Shown here one piece after another: positions 33,961 through 41,905 of a DNA stretch of 64,000 nt. This stretch comes from Streptomyces sp. GESEQ-4 (lineage in GTDB: Bacteria; Actinomycetota; Actinomycetes; Streptomycetales; Streptomycetaceae), in assembly GCF_017948455.1 (NCBI RefSeq), contig NZ_JAFFSU010000011.1, positions 186,001 through 250,000 on the forward strand, in the 5' to 3' direction. The position numbers were made by a program, and so were the translations under genes. Positions within the stretch are counted from its first letter, which is position 1. Each line of letters begins with the position of its first letter. Below the pieces are notes generated by a model. That model saw only the letters and a program-made list of their open reading frames with translations. It was not told the origin of the DNA and did no database searches.

Positions 33961-34994
33961 TATCGGCTGGCACGGTCACAGGTGGCACGACGAAGCCACT
34001 TGAAGTAGTCATCGTTGATGTGGGCCACGGAAATTGTGCCATCATCCGAGATGGTCTTAGAAGTGCAATCGTTGATATACCGCGCGGCAAGCCTGTGATC
34101 AGCGCACTTACGGATAACAAGTGTCACAGGATCGAGCATCTCCTTTTATCCCATCCGGATGAGGATCACATCGGTGGTGCTGCACGCCTTCTGGCAGATC
34201 CAGACGTCTCCATTGCGAATTTCTGGTGTAATCCCAGCGCTATTCAAGATACTGATACCTACCTTGATCTTGTGGAGCAGGCCGCGTTGCGGGAGGATGA
34301 GCGTAGGACGCACTATAGAAGTAACCTAAATGTGGGTGCTCGCGAGGATCTAAATTTCGAGCGGGTAGCAATCGAGGTGCTCCACCCCGACATGCGTCTG
34401 GCTGGGATTGGTCAGACCTCGCGAAAGCATAAGCGCGGCGAGGTTCCGAGTAATCGAATGTCAGCTGTCCTAAGGGTGAGCCTTGGGGGTAGGCCTGCTG
34501 TCTTACTCGCTGCGGATATTGACGATAAGGGATTCGACGCCATCGTGAGTCGTGGCGTGGATATGGAGGCGCCAGTCCTCGTATTTCCACATCACGGCGG
34601 TTCGGCAAAGGGGGGCGATGACCGAGAATTCGCGAGAAAAGTCTGTGAACAGGTGAAGCCTCAACTGGTGGTATTCTCTCTCGGACGGCACAAGTACAAG
34701 AATCCTCTGCCTGAGGTGCTGGCTGGTGTCAGAGATGCGGCTCCCACGGCACATGTTGCGTGTACCCAGATCAGTAAACACTGTCATTCTCGTGACTCTG
34801 TCAGTGGAAATTCTGCGCATTTGTCGCCGAGTTGGCCGTCGGCGGGTAGGGCTAAGGGAGAGTCGTGCGCAGGCACGATTATTGTTCGGGCTAATGAAAG
34901 TGGTGAAATCTCCTACGACCCGTCTCAGAGTCGGCATAGCCAGTTCATAATCCAGAACGTCGATGGCCCCAAGTGCCTTAACTTGACCGTATGA
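33957..34994 (+). CDS. Soluble metallo-beta-lactamase-fold hydrolase, ComEC/Rec2-like
   Basis: A 345-residue MBL-fold protein with the metal motif SHPDEDHIGG (His66, Asp68, Asp70, His71), the ComEC-like opening LEVVIVDVGHGNCAII, LLAADID (metal-bridging Asp) and VFPHHGGS (His212-His213). It lacks the membrane channel of ComEC. Stand-alone relatives include nucleases and cyclic-nucleotide or phosphodiester hydrolases. Its ATG overlaps the receiver-gene stop, so the amounts of the two proteins are tied. I infer that it is the effector of the phosphorelay, cutting nucleic acid or a nucleotide when switched on. It is the last gene before a decayed msrA fragment. Confidence 0.82.
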   Translation: MISAGTVTGGTTKPLEVVIVDVGHGNCAIIRDGLRSAIVDIPRGKPVISALTDNKCHRIEHLLLSHPDEDHIGGAARLLADPDVSIANFWCNPSAIQDTDTYLDLVEQAALREDERRTHYRSNLNVGAREDLNFERVAIEVLHPDMRLAGIGQTSRKHKRGEVPSNRMSAVLRVSLGGRPAVLLAADIDDKGFDAIVSRGVDMEAPVLVFPHHGGSAKGGDDREFARKVCEQVKPQLVVFSLGRHKYKNPLPEVLAGVRDAAPTAHVACTQISKHCHSRDSVSGNSAHLSPSWPSAGRAKGESCAGTIIVRANESGEISYDPSQSRHSQFIIQNVDGPKCLNLTV

Positions 34995-35039
34995 GACTAG
35001 TTCCGCAGCTTTGGACTGGGTCTGTTGAGACGCGAGTGA

Positions 35040-35357
35040 TCAGGCCCCGTAAGCTTCCGGCGCGTCGGGCGCTTGTGGACCTGCCCGGTAAGGCACGACG
35101 TGGGGGCCCTGCTCTTCGAGGCTCGCGCCCAAGTAGCTCGCGTCCGGAGCCGGAACGATGCACGTCGGGCACGAGGCGCCCCAGTTCGTCCTGAAGGGGT
35201 CACCTAGCTTGACGCCCGTCCCGCCCAGCCCGCAGTACCGATTCGAGTTCTCGATGTTCGAGAGGTGCTGCTGGTGGTAGCACTCAGCCGCGTAGAAGTC
35301 GCCCCCTCCTGAGAGAACGATCTCCGTCTCGATGCTGCCGCAGACCGTACCGAGGAC
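35040..35357 (-). pseudogene. MsrA-like fragment (peptide methionine sulfoxide reductase C-terminal part)
   Basis: An open minus-strand frame without a start codon reads GSIETEIVLSGGGDFYAAE, then CYHQQHLSN and NRYCGLGGTGVKLGDP. This matches the C-terminal part of MsrA (TEI...FYYAEDYHQQYL...GYCGLGGTG). The N-terminal domain with the catalytic cysteine is missing and an in-frame TGA lies just upstream. About 50 residues continue past the normal MsrA end to a TGA at 35,040. It lies just inside attR and is probably a relic carried in by the element. Confidence 0.6.
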
Positions 35358-35395
35358 TCATGGGTGCGGGACGACTCCTGGGTGTACGGGATGCC

Positions 35396-36175
35396 TCATC
35401 CAGCCCCTTTGATCAGCGACGTATTACTGCATGAGCGCGGCTTGACTGACGATTCCCGTAGGGCGGCGATCGGTGCAAGGGCGGCCCTGGTCTGTGCCCA
35501 CAGGACCAGGGCGTACGCCGATACGGACAGTGCGGCGCCGAGGAGGCCGAGGGCGGCGGACGGGCGGAGCAGGGTGATGGTCTGACGTCGCCAGCGGCGG
35601 ATGGCGTACGCGGGGATGATCGTTCCCTGTATCACCATGAGCCAGGCGATGTAGCCGAGCGAGGATCCGGAGGCCCGCACCCCGAGCCCGTCGACCACTG
35701 TGTAGACGGCGATGGTCAGCCCGGTCGCCAGGGCCGCGCCGATCGCCGCCCAGTCGGGGCGCCGGCCGCGCAGCCCCCACAGGGCGACGCCGGTGAGGCC
35801 GGCGCAGGACAGGGCGATGCCGGCGGCTGCCCACGCGTCCGGCACCTCATGGGCGAAGACGGCGGCGAGCACGGTGACGAGGAGGGGCGCGCTACCGCGG
35901 GCGATGGGGTAGGCCTGGCCGAAGTCGCCCAGGCGGAAGGACTTCATCAGCAGCGCGTAGTACGCGATGTGAATGGCGGCGGAGAGGAGGAGGTACGGCC
36001 ATGCGCCCGCCGCCGGTATCGCCACGAACGGGATCATTGTCAGGCCGATCGCCACACCGCCGCCCGCGATCAACGTGAAGCCGACGAGCTTGTCGGTGAT
36101 GCGATGGGCGATGGCGTTCCAGCCGGCGTGGGTTACGGCTGCGAGGAGGACGGCGGCGGTGACCAGGGGGGTCAC
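35396..36175 (-). pseudogene. EamA-family transporter, 5' fragment disrupted by the integrated element
   Basis: The host part (36,175-35,450) encodes about 242 residues with eight or nine hydrophobic helices (LVTAAVLLAAVTHAGWNAIAH, YYALLMKSFRLGDFGQAYPIARG, and others) ending ALRES. Beyond 35,449 the frame runs 18 residues into the element and stops at 35,396. The missing last two helices are encoded at 18,673-18,792. The GTG at 36,175 overlaps the ybaK stop (GTGA). The truncated protein lacks the final helices and is probably inactive, so integration has switched off a drug/metabolite transporter. Confidence 0.88.
35430..35470. other. attR, right junction of the integrated element
   Basis: Element sequence ends with GCTTGACT before the core GA (35,448-35,449); host eamA sequence resumes with CGATTCCCG. 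Aligning this with the left end leaves only the 2-bp core in common. The joined ends across the core contain TGAC-tgat-GTCA, an imperfect dyad like those of attP sites of large serine integrases. Confidence 0.8.
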
Positions 36176-36717
36176 GGGGTGGGCTCGGGTGCGCCCTGGT
36201 CGTGGGTGTCCTGCTCGCGTACGTCCACGAGATTCGCGCCGGCGTGGGTGATCAGCTTCTTGGGCTCCATGGGGAAGACGGTGTACGGAGTTCCGGCGGC
36301 GGCCCACACGAGGTCGTGGTCGAGCAGGGAACGGTCGGCGAGTACCCGGGTCTTCGTGCGGTGTCCGAAGGGTGGCACGCCTCCGATCGCGTACCCGGTC
36401 GTCTCGCGTACGACGTCCGCCTTCGCGCGCGTCACCTTCTCGGCTCCGAGTTCCCGCCGCACCAGCTCCACGTCGACCCGTGAGGCCCCGTCCATCAGCA
36501 CCAGTACCGGTACGCCGTCCGCCGCGAAGATCAGCGACTTGCAGATCTGGCTCAGCTCACACCCGATGGCGGCGGCCGCCTCGGCGGCGGTGCGGGTGGC
36601 GTCCGGGAAGCGGCGGATGCGGCCCTGGAGTTCACCGAGCCCCAGCTGTTGGAGTGCCTCGGCGAATCGTGGGTGGGCTCCGGAGTCTTCGGTGGCGGAG
36701 GTGGCGGGGGTCGTCAT
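36172..36717 (-). CDS. YbaK/ProX-type aminoacyl-tRNA deacylase family protein
   Basis: The protein (181 residues from the ATG at 36,717) has the YbaK/INS fold signatures: CELSQICKSLIFAADG with the essential lysine, VLVLMDGASRVD, KVTRAKADVVRETTGYAIGGVPPFGH, and LVWAAAGTPYTVFPM. These enzymes hydrolyse mischarged tRNAs such as Cys- or Ala-tRNA(Pro). The precise substrate cannot be told. No Shine-Dalgarno is visible upstream, so a leaderless mRNA is possible. The gene overlaps the interrupted eamA gene and is divergent from the methyltransferase at 36,821. Confidence 0.85.
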   Translation of the reverse strand: MTTPATSATEDSGAHPRFAEALQQLGLGELQGRIRRFPDATRTAAEAAAAIGCELSQICKSLIFAADGVPVLVLMDGASRVDVELVRRELGAEKVTRAKADVVRETTGYAIGGVPPFGHRTKTRVLADRSLLDHDLVWAAAGTPYTVFPMEPKKLITHAGANLVDVREQDTHDQGAPEPTP

Positions 36718-36820
36718 GAACGGCACGCTAACTCACAACACCGTTGCCCTTCGCGTTCGTTTTCATCGGTGTCACCGCGCCCCGCGCAGAGCTCGCAGAT
36801 CCCGCAGAGGGAGAAACCCC

Positions 36821-37633
36821 ATGTCCCGCTACCTGTTCGACAACACCGACGCCCGCACACCCGACCGCTTCTCGACCCTGGAGTCGTGCTACGACCCCGT
36901 CTCCCGCCGCCAGTTGGAACTGACCGGCCTGGCCCCCGGTTTCCGTTGCCTGGAAGTCGGCGGGGGCAGCGGATCGTTGGGGGCGTGGATGGGTGAACGG
37001 GTCGGTCCGGAGGGGGAGGTCACGGTGACCGACCTCGACCCCCGCTGGGCCGAGTCGCGACCCCGGCCGCCGCAGGTACGCCTGCTGCGCCATGACATCG
37101 TCAACGACCCGTTGCCGGGCGGCGACTACGACGTGATCCACGCCCGGCTGGTCCTGTTGCACCTGCCGGAGCGGATCGCCGTACTGGAGCGGCTGGCGGC
37201 AGCCCTGCGGCCGGGCGGATGGCTCCTGCTGGAGGAGTTCGACTGCACCTGGATCCCCGTCCTCGCGACCCCGGATGACGATTCCATCGCCCTGTTCACC
37301 CACGTCCAGGCCGCGCTGCTGGCCCAGTTGGAGAAGGCGGGCGCCGATGTGGCGTGGGGGCGCCGGGTGCCTTCGGCGATGACACGGGCGGGGCTCACGG
37401 ACGTCACGGCGACGACGTACGCGGAGTCCTGGGCGGGCGGCGGCACGGGGATCGACCTGCATCGCGTGAATATGGAACAGGCGGAGGTGGGGCTTCGGGG
37501 GGATGGGGTTACGGAGGGGGAACTGCGGCGGTTCTACGCGTTGTTGAAGAACCCGGAGTTTGTGATCAACTCCTATCCGTTGATCAGCACGCGAGGGCGG
37601 CGGCCGGAATCTGGCGAGGGCGAATTCCGGTGA
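36821..37633 (+). CDS. Class I SAM-dependent methyltransferase
   Basis: A 270-residue methyltransferase with motif I CLEVGGGSGSLGAWM, motif II VTVTDLDPRW, LRHDIVNDPLPGGDYDVIHARLVLLHL and ALRPGGWLLLEEFD. The substrate is unknown; the N-terminal FDNTDARTPDRFSTLESCYDPVS occurs in a group of actinobacterial small-molecule methyltransferases. The ATG at 36,821 follows GAGGGAG. A much longer open frame upstream (from 35,849) is only the GC-rich shadow of eamA and ybaK. Confidence 0.85.
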   Translation: MSRYLFDNTDARTPDRFSTLESCYDPVSRRQLELTGLAPGFRCLEVGGGSGSLGAWMGERVGPEGEVTVTDLDPRWAESRPRPPQVRLLRHDIVNDPLPGGDYDVIHARLVLLHLPERIAVLERLAAALRPGGWLLLEEFDCTWIPVLATPDDDSIALFTHVQAALLAQLEKAGADVAWGRRVPSAMTRAGLTDVTATTYAESWAGGGTGIDLHRVNMEQAEVGLRGDGVTEGELRRFYALLKNPEFVINSYPLISTRGRRPESGEGEFR

Positions 37634-38139
37634 CCGTCGGGGCCGCCCGCTTCTTTGGCAGTGTCGTGCTTCCGCGAGCCGAGTAAAGGGCGCTCCGCTG
37701 CGCTACGCGTCGGCTCCGCCGATGGCCTCCGGCCACCCTTGACTCGGCTCACTCCAGCACGGGTGAGAAGCGAGCGGGCGGCCCGGAGGGGTGGGTGGCC
37801 GACTCATGTTCTCGGTCGGGTGGGCTGGGATGCGGGCCGGGGTCGGGGGCGCGGTCGCGCCTCGCCAGCACGCCGGGTGGCTTAGCGGCTTGCGGTGCGT
37901 GGGGGGTGCGGGACGCGTCAGCCGAGTGGCGGCGCGCCCGGCGGGTTTAGCGGCTTGCGGCCGGAGGGTGGGGCGCGGTCGTACCTCGCGAGTCATATGG
38001 GCCTCGCCGGTCCTGCCTGAGCCGGTAATTGGCAGATTTGGGCCAGCCTCTGTGCTGCCGACCCGAGGGGTCCTGGCTCACTCGTGGCCCAAACGTTCCA
38101 ATTGGTGCTTTCCGGCGGGCCGGGGAGTGCCGGGAAGGG
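37634..38139. other. Non-coding stretch with imperfect direct repeats
   Basis: No convincing gene is present in these 506 bases. TTAGCGGCTTGCGG occurs at 37,882-37,895 and 37,947-37,960, and GGGGCGCGGTCG followed by a CCTCGC-containing stretch occurs near 37,846 and 37,970. The stretch separates a methyltransferase gene from the convergent yceI gene, so it must hold terminators, but no single clean hairpin stands out. Confidence 0.5.
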
Positions 38140-38709
38140 CTACCCCAGTGCCGCCGTCTCGGTCAGTGCGGCGAGGTCGAACTCGATGCGGACCTCGTCG
38201 GCGAGTCGGAGGGCGCCGGCGAAGGCCTTGTACGGCTTGATGCCCCAGGTGCTCTGTACGACGGTGGCGGTGCCGTGCACACCTCCCTCGGCGTCCAGGC
38301 CCGCCTCGAGGGTGATCGGATGGGTCGTGCCCATGATCGTGAGGTCTCCGGTCACGGTGAAGGCGTGCGGGGTGCCGGCGATCTCGGTCGATGTGAAGGT
38401 GATGCGCGGGTGCTCCGCGGAATGGAGGATCTTCTCTCGGATCGTTCGCTTGATGTCCGCCCGGTCGTCGTCCGTGAGCGGCTTCAGGCCTCCGACTCCC
38501 TCCCGGACCTCCAGGGAGTCGACCTCGATCGAGGCGACCACGGACGACCGGCCCGGATCGGCGACATCGACGGTGACGTCCCCGGACCACCGGGTGACCT
38601 CGATCGTCAGGTCATGGCCGGCCTTGCGGCCCAGCCCGGTGCGGCTGGTCTTGATCCTTAGCTGCCCTGTGTCCGAGCCGATGCCGTGCTTTCCGCTTGC
38701 AGGGTCCAT
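38140..38709 (-). CDS. YceI-family lipocalin-like protein
   Basis: A 189-residue YceI-domain protein. The family binds polyisoprenoids or other lipids in a beta barrel. Typical parts are GQLRIKTSRTGLGRKAGHDLTIE, ILHSAEHPRITFTSTEI, FTVTGDLTIMGTTHPITLEA and WGIKPYKAF. No signal peptide is present in this form (MDPASGKHG...), so it is cytoplasmic. The ATG at 38,709 has no clear ribosome-binding site. It is divergent from the GNAT gene at 38,802. Confidence 0.85.
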   Translation of the reverse strand: MDPASGKHGIGSDTGQLRIKTSRTGLGRKAGHDLTIEVTRWSGDVTVDVADPGRSSVVASIEVDSLEVREGVGGLKPLTDDDRADIKRTIREKILHSAEHPRITFTSTEIAGTPHAFTVTGDLTIMGTTHPITLEAGLDAEGGVHGTATVVQSTWGIKPYKAFAGALRLADEVRIEFDLAALTETAALG

Positions 38710-38801
38710 ACGGCCAACATACGTCCGGCCCCTTGCCAGCGCCTGACGTGCGTCACGAGAACTGCATTGCGGGGGCGGTGTCGGGCGGGCAGCATGCGGT
38801 G

Positions 38802-39476
38802 ATGGCCTCGATGCCCGCAGGGATTCGTGACGTCCCATCCGCCGCCGTACGTCTCTATCGCCCCGCCGATCGCGATCGCCTCGACGACATCTGTGTTCGC
38901 ACCGCCCACGTCGGTCAGGATGCCCGGCCCCACTACGCCGACCCCGGCGTCTTTCCGGTGATCTTCGCGCAGCCTTACGTCCATCTGGAACCGGAGCTGG
39001 CGTTCGTGCTGGACGACGGGCGCGGGCGGGCCGTCGGTTACATCCTGGGGACGGCGGACACCCCTCGCTTCGTCGAGGACTTCCGGGCGAAGTGGCTGCC
39101 GAGGGTGGCGGACCGGTATCCGGAGCCCGGCGGTCCGCCGCGCACGCCCGATGAGGAGATCGTCTCGCTGCTGCGTCGGCCCGAGCGGATGCTGCTGCCC
39201 GAGGTCGTCGACTACCCCGCCCATCTCCACATCGACCTGCTGCCGGAGTGGCAAGGGCGCGGCTACGGACGTGAGTTGATGCGGACGTTCCTGCGGGCGC
39301 TGCACGGGAGGGGTGTGCCGGCCGTGCATCTGTCGATGCTGACCGCCAACACGCCCGCGCGAGCCTTTTACCGTCGTCTCGGTTTCCATGAGATCGCGGT
39401 GCCCGATCCGGGGCCGGTCACCTATCTCGGGCGCAGCACGGCAGAGGAGCGCGGCACTACAGCAGAAGGCCGGTGA
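38802..39476 (+). CDS. GNAT-family N-acetyltransferase
   Basis: A 224-residue acetyltransferase with motif A LHIDLLPEWQGRGYGRELMRTFL (acetyl-CoA loop QGRGYG) and the motif B end TPARAFYRRLGFHEI. The N-terminal half (RLYRPADRDRLDDICVRTAHVG, AQPYVHLEPELAFVLDD) resembles the acetyltransferase-like domain of O-GlcNAcase-type proteins. The substrate is unknown. I chose the ATG at 38,802; upstream sequence overlaps the divergent yceI promoter. Confidence 0.82.
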   Translation: MASMPAGIRDVPSAAVRLYRPADRDRLDDICVRTAHVGQDARPHYADPGVFPVIFAQPYVHLEPELAFVLDDGRGRAVGYILGTADTPRFVEDFRAKWLPRVADRYPEPGGPPRTPDEEIVSLLRRPERMLLPEVVDYPAHLHIDLLPEWQGRGYGRELMRTFLRALHGRGVPAVHLSMLTANTPARAFYRRLGFHEIAVPDPGPVTYLGRSTAEERGTTAEGR

Positions 39477-39532
39477 AGGCCGCCGTCCCCACGGAGCCCT
39501 CACCGGCCGGTCCTGTCAGAAGCTGTACGACG

Positions 39533-41755
39533 TCAGACGCGTACCAGCTCCCGTTCCTCGTCCGGATCCGCGTTGCTGCGGTCCTCCGCGGTCCTCAGGC
39601 CCTCGCCCTCGACGTCCACGTTGGGCAGCGCGCGGTCCAGCCACTTCGGCAGCCACCAGGCCTTGTGGCCGAGCAGTGCCAGTACCGCCGGGACGATCGC
39701 CATCCGCACGACGAACGCGTCGAAGAAGACCGCGATCGCGAGGCCGAAGCCGATCATCTTGATCATGGACTCGCTGGAGCCGATGAAGCCGGCGAAGACC
39801 GCCATCATGATCACCGCGGCGGCGGTCACCACACGAGCGCCGTGCTTGAAGCCCGTGACGACCGCCTGGCTCGGCTTCTCGCCGTGGACGTAGGCCTCGC
39901 GCATCCGGGTCACGAGGAACACCTCGTAGTCCATCGCCAGGCCGAAGACCACGCCGACCATGAAGATCGGCATCATCGACATGATCGGGCCGGTCTCCTC
40001 GACGCCCAGGAGGCCGGACAGCCAGCCCCACTGGAAGACCGCGACCACGGCACCCAGCGCCGCCAGCACGCTCAGCAGGAAGCCGAGGGCCGCCTTCAGC
40101 GGGACCAGGATCGAGCGGAAGACCGCGATGAGGAGCAGGAAGGCTAGGCCTACCACCAGCGCCAGGTACGGGACCAGCGCGTCGTTCATCTTCTGGGAGA
40201 AGTCGATGTTCATCGCGGTCGTGCCGGTGACCAGTACGTCCGCGTCCGTGTCGGACTTGATCTGCGCGCCCGCGTCCCGGATGGAGTGGACGAGGTCCTC
40301 GGTCTGTGTCGAGGAGGGCTTGGAGTCGGGGATCACCGTGATGGTGAAGGTGTCCCCGGCCTTGTTGAACGCCGCCGGGCTGACGGACACGACGCCGTCC
40401 AGGCCCTTGATGTCATCGATGGTGGTCTGCGCGACCGCCTTCGGATCGTCGCTGCCCTTCGCGTCGCCAGCGATCATCAGCGGCCCGTTGAAGCCGGGCC
40501 CGAAGCCGTCGGAGAGGGTGTCGTACGCCTGTCGCTGTGTCGTGGACGTGGGCTGCGAGCCGTCGTCGGGAAGGCCCAGCTCCAGCGAGGCGACCGGAAC
40601 CGCGGCGGCTCCGAGGCCGATGACGCCGAAGAGGAGGACGGCGACGGGGCGGCGTACGACGAAGCTCGCCCAGCGCGTGCCCATGTTCGGCTTGGTCTCC
40701 GCCGCGGACGCGGACTTCCGGCGGCCGAGGAACTTGCTCTTCGACCCCGCCGGCTGCACCTTGCGGCCCGCGTACCCGAGCAGTGCCGGGATCATCGTCA
40801 GGGCGATCAGTACGGCGATGACGACCGTGCCGGCCGCCGCGAAGCCCATCTTCGTCAGCATCGGGATGTTGACGACCGCGAGTCCGGCCAGCGCGATCAC
40901 GACCGTGAGGCCCGCGAAGACCACCGCGGAGCCCGCCGTGCCGACCGCCCGGCCGATCGCTTCCTCGCGGTCCCGGCCCTCGGCGAGTTCGGCCCGGTAG
41001 CGGGAGACGATGAACAGCGCGTAGTCGATGCCGACCGCGAGGCCGATCATCATGGCCAGCGTGGCGGTGGTGTCACCGAGATCGAGGGGGTTGGCCAGCG
41101 CCGTGATGCTCGAGACGCCGATCCCCACGCCGATGAGCGCCGTCAGCAGCGGCAGTCCGGCCGCGACCAGCGAGCCCAGGGTGATGACGAGGACGACCGC
41201 GGCGACGGCGATACCGATGATCTCGCCGGAACCGGTCTCCGGCGTCGCCTGGAGCGCGTCACCGCCGATCTCGACGGTCAGCCCGGCGTCCCGCGCGTCC
41301 TGCGCGGCGTCCTCCAGCGCCTCCTTGGAGGCGTCCTTCAGTTCCATGCCGGAGACGTCGTACGACACCGCCGCATACGCGACCGTCCCGTCCTTGCTGA
41401 CCGCGTTCGCCTTGAACGGGTCGGCGACCGAGGTGACCTCGGAGCCGTCGGACAGGTCCTGGACGGTCTTCTCGACGGTCGCCTTGTTGGCGGCGTCGGT
41501 CATCTTCTCCCCGTCGGGCGCCTGGAAGACGACCCGCGCGGTCGCGCCGTCGGCAGCCATGCCGGGGAAGCGCTCCTCCAGCAGGTCGAAGGCCTTCTGG
41601 GCCTCGGTGCCGGGGATCGAGAAGGAGGAGGAACCCGCTGCGGGTGCGCTGGCCGCGCCCACACCCGCGAGCGTCAGCAGCGCCACCCATATCAGGGCGA
41701 CGAAGTGGCGTCGCCTGAAGGCGAGCCGGCCGAGTTTGTAGAGAAACGTTGCCAC
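39533..41755 (-). CDS. MMPL-family RND transporter
   Basis: A 740-residue membrane transporter of the MMPL/RND superfamily, related to mycobacterial lipid exporters. It has two repeats, each with one helix, a large extracytoplasmic loop and five further helices. The GxxxDY-type motif appears twice (GLAVGIDYALFIVSRYR and FGLAMDYEVFLVTRMRE), with the aspartates of proton relay. The cargo is unknown, probably a lipid or a toxic hydrophobic compound. A TetR gene lies 150 bp upstream in the same direction and probably controls it. Confidence 0.9.
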   Translation of the reverse strand: MATFLYKLGRLAFRRRHFVALIWVALLTLAGVGAASAPAAGSSSFSIPGTEAQKAFDLLEERFPGMAADGATARVVFQAPDGEKMTDAANKATVEKTVQDLSDGSEVTSVADPFKANAVSKDGTVAYAAVSYDVSGMELKDASKEALEDAAQDARDAGLTVEIGGDALQATPETGSGEIIGIAVAAVVLVITLGSLVAAGLPLLTALIGVGIGVSSITALANPLDLGDTTATLAMMIGLAVGIDYALFIVSRYRAELAEGRDREEAIGRAVGTAGSAVVFAGLTVVIALAGLAVVNIPMLTKMGFAAAGTVVIAVLIALTMIPALLGYAGRKVQPAGSKSKFLGRRKSASAAETKPNMGTRWASFVVRRPVAVLLFGVIGLGAAAVPVASLELGLPDDGSQPTSTTQRQAYDTLSDGFGPGFNGPLMIAGDAKGSDDPKAVAQTTIDDIKGLDGVVSVSPAAFNKAGDTFTITVIPDSKPSSTQTEDLVHSIRDAGAQIKSDTDADVLVTGTTAMNIDFSQKMNDALVPYLALVVGLAFLLLIAVFRSILVPLKAALGFLLSVLAALGAVVAVFQWGWLSGLLGVEETGPIMSMMPIFMVGVVFGLAMDYEVFLVTRMREAYVHGEKPSQAVVTGFKHGARVVTAAAVIMMAVFAGFIGSSESMIKMIGFGLAIAVFFDAFVVRMAIVPAVLALLGHKAWWLPKWLDRALPNVDVEGEGLRTAEDRSNADPDEERELVRV

Positions 41756-41905
41756 GAGGGCGTACTCCCGGTCAGGTCGTGGGTGTAACAGGGCAGGGGT
41801 GATCGGCCCGTTGGGGTGCAGGCGTGATCGGCCCGACGACGTGAGCGGTTACGTCAGGTGGGGTGGGGCTTGCTGTGGGAATTACCGGTTGAGTGACCGG
41901 TTGGG

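Larger units (their letters stand above)
18793..35449 (+). mobile_element. Actinomycete integrative and conjugative element (serine-integrase type), inserted in eamA
   Basis: The boundaries are set by the split eamA gene and the shared GA core. At 16,657 bp the element carries a large serine integrase, an HUH-type replication initiator, small Spd-like proteins, an FtsK/SpoIIIE-type TraB for double-stranded transfer, an SCO3933/Pra-like activator and a GntR repressor, the pSAM2-type gene set of AICEs. It also holds regulator and kinase genes and a low-GC cargo with an adenine methyltransferase and a GHKL/receiver/MBL operon. Replacement of the usual tyrosine integrase by a serine one is a minority arrangement. 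No separate excisionase gene was recognised. Confidence 0.85.

Noticed and set aside
29674..34994. Assignment of the cargo to the known Detocs or a classical restriction-modification system
   Set aside because: Detocs kinases carry TPR-type sensors and its regulators carry different effectors. No restriction endonuclease or specificity subunit is present here. A distant relation cannot be ruled out without searches.
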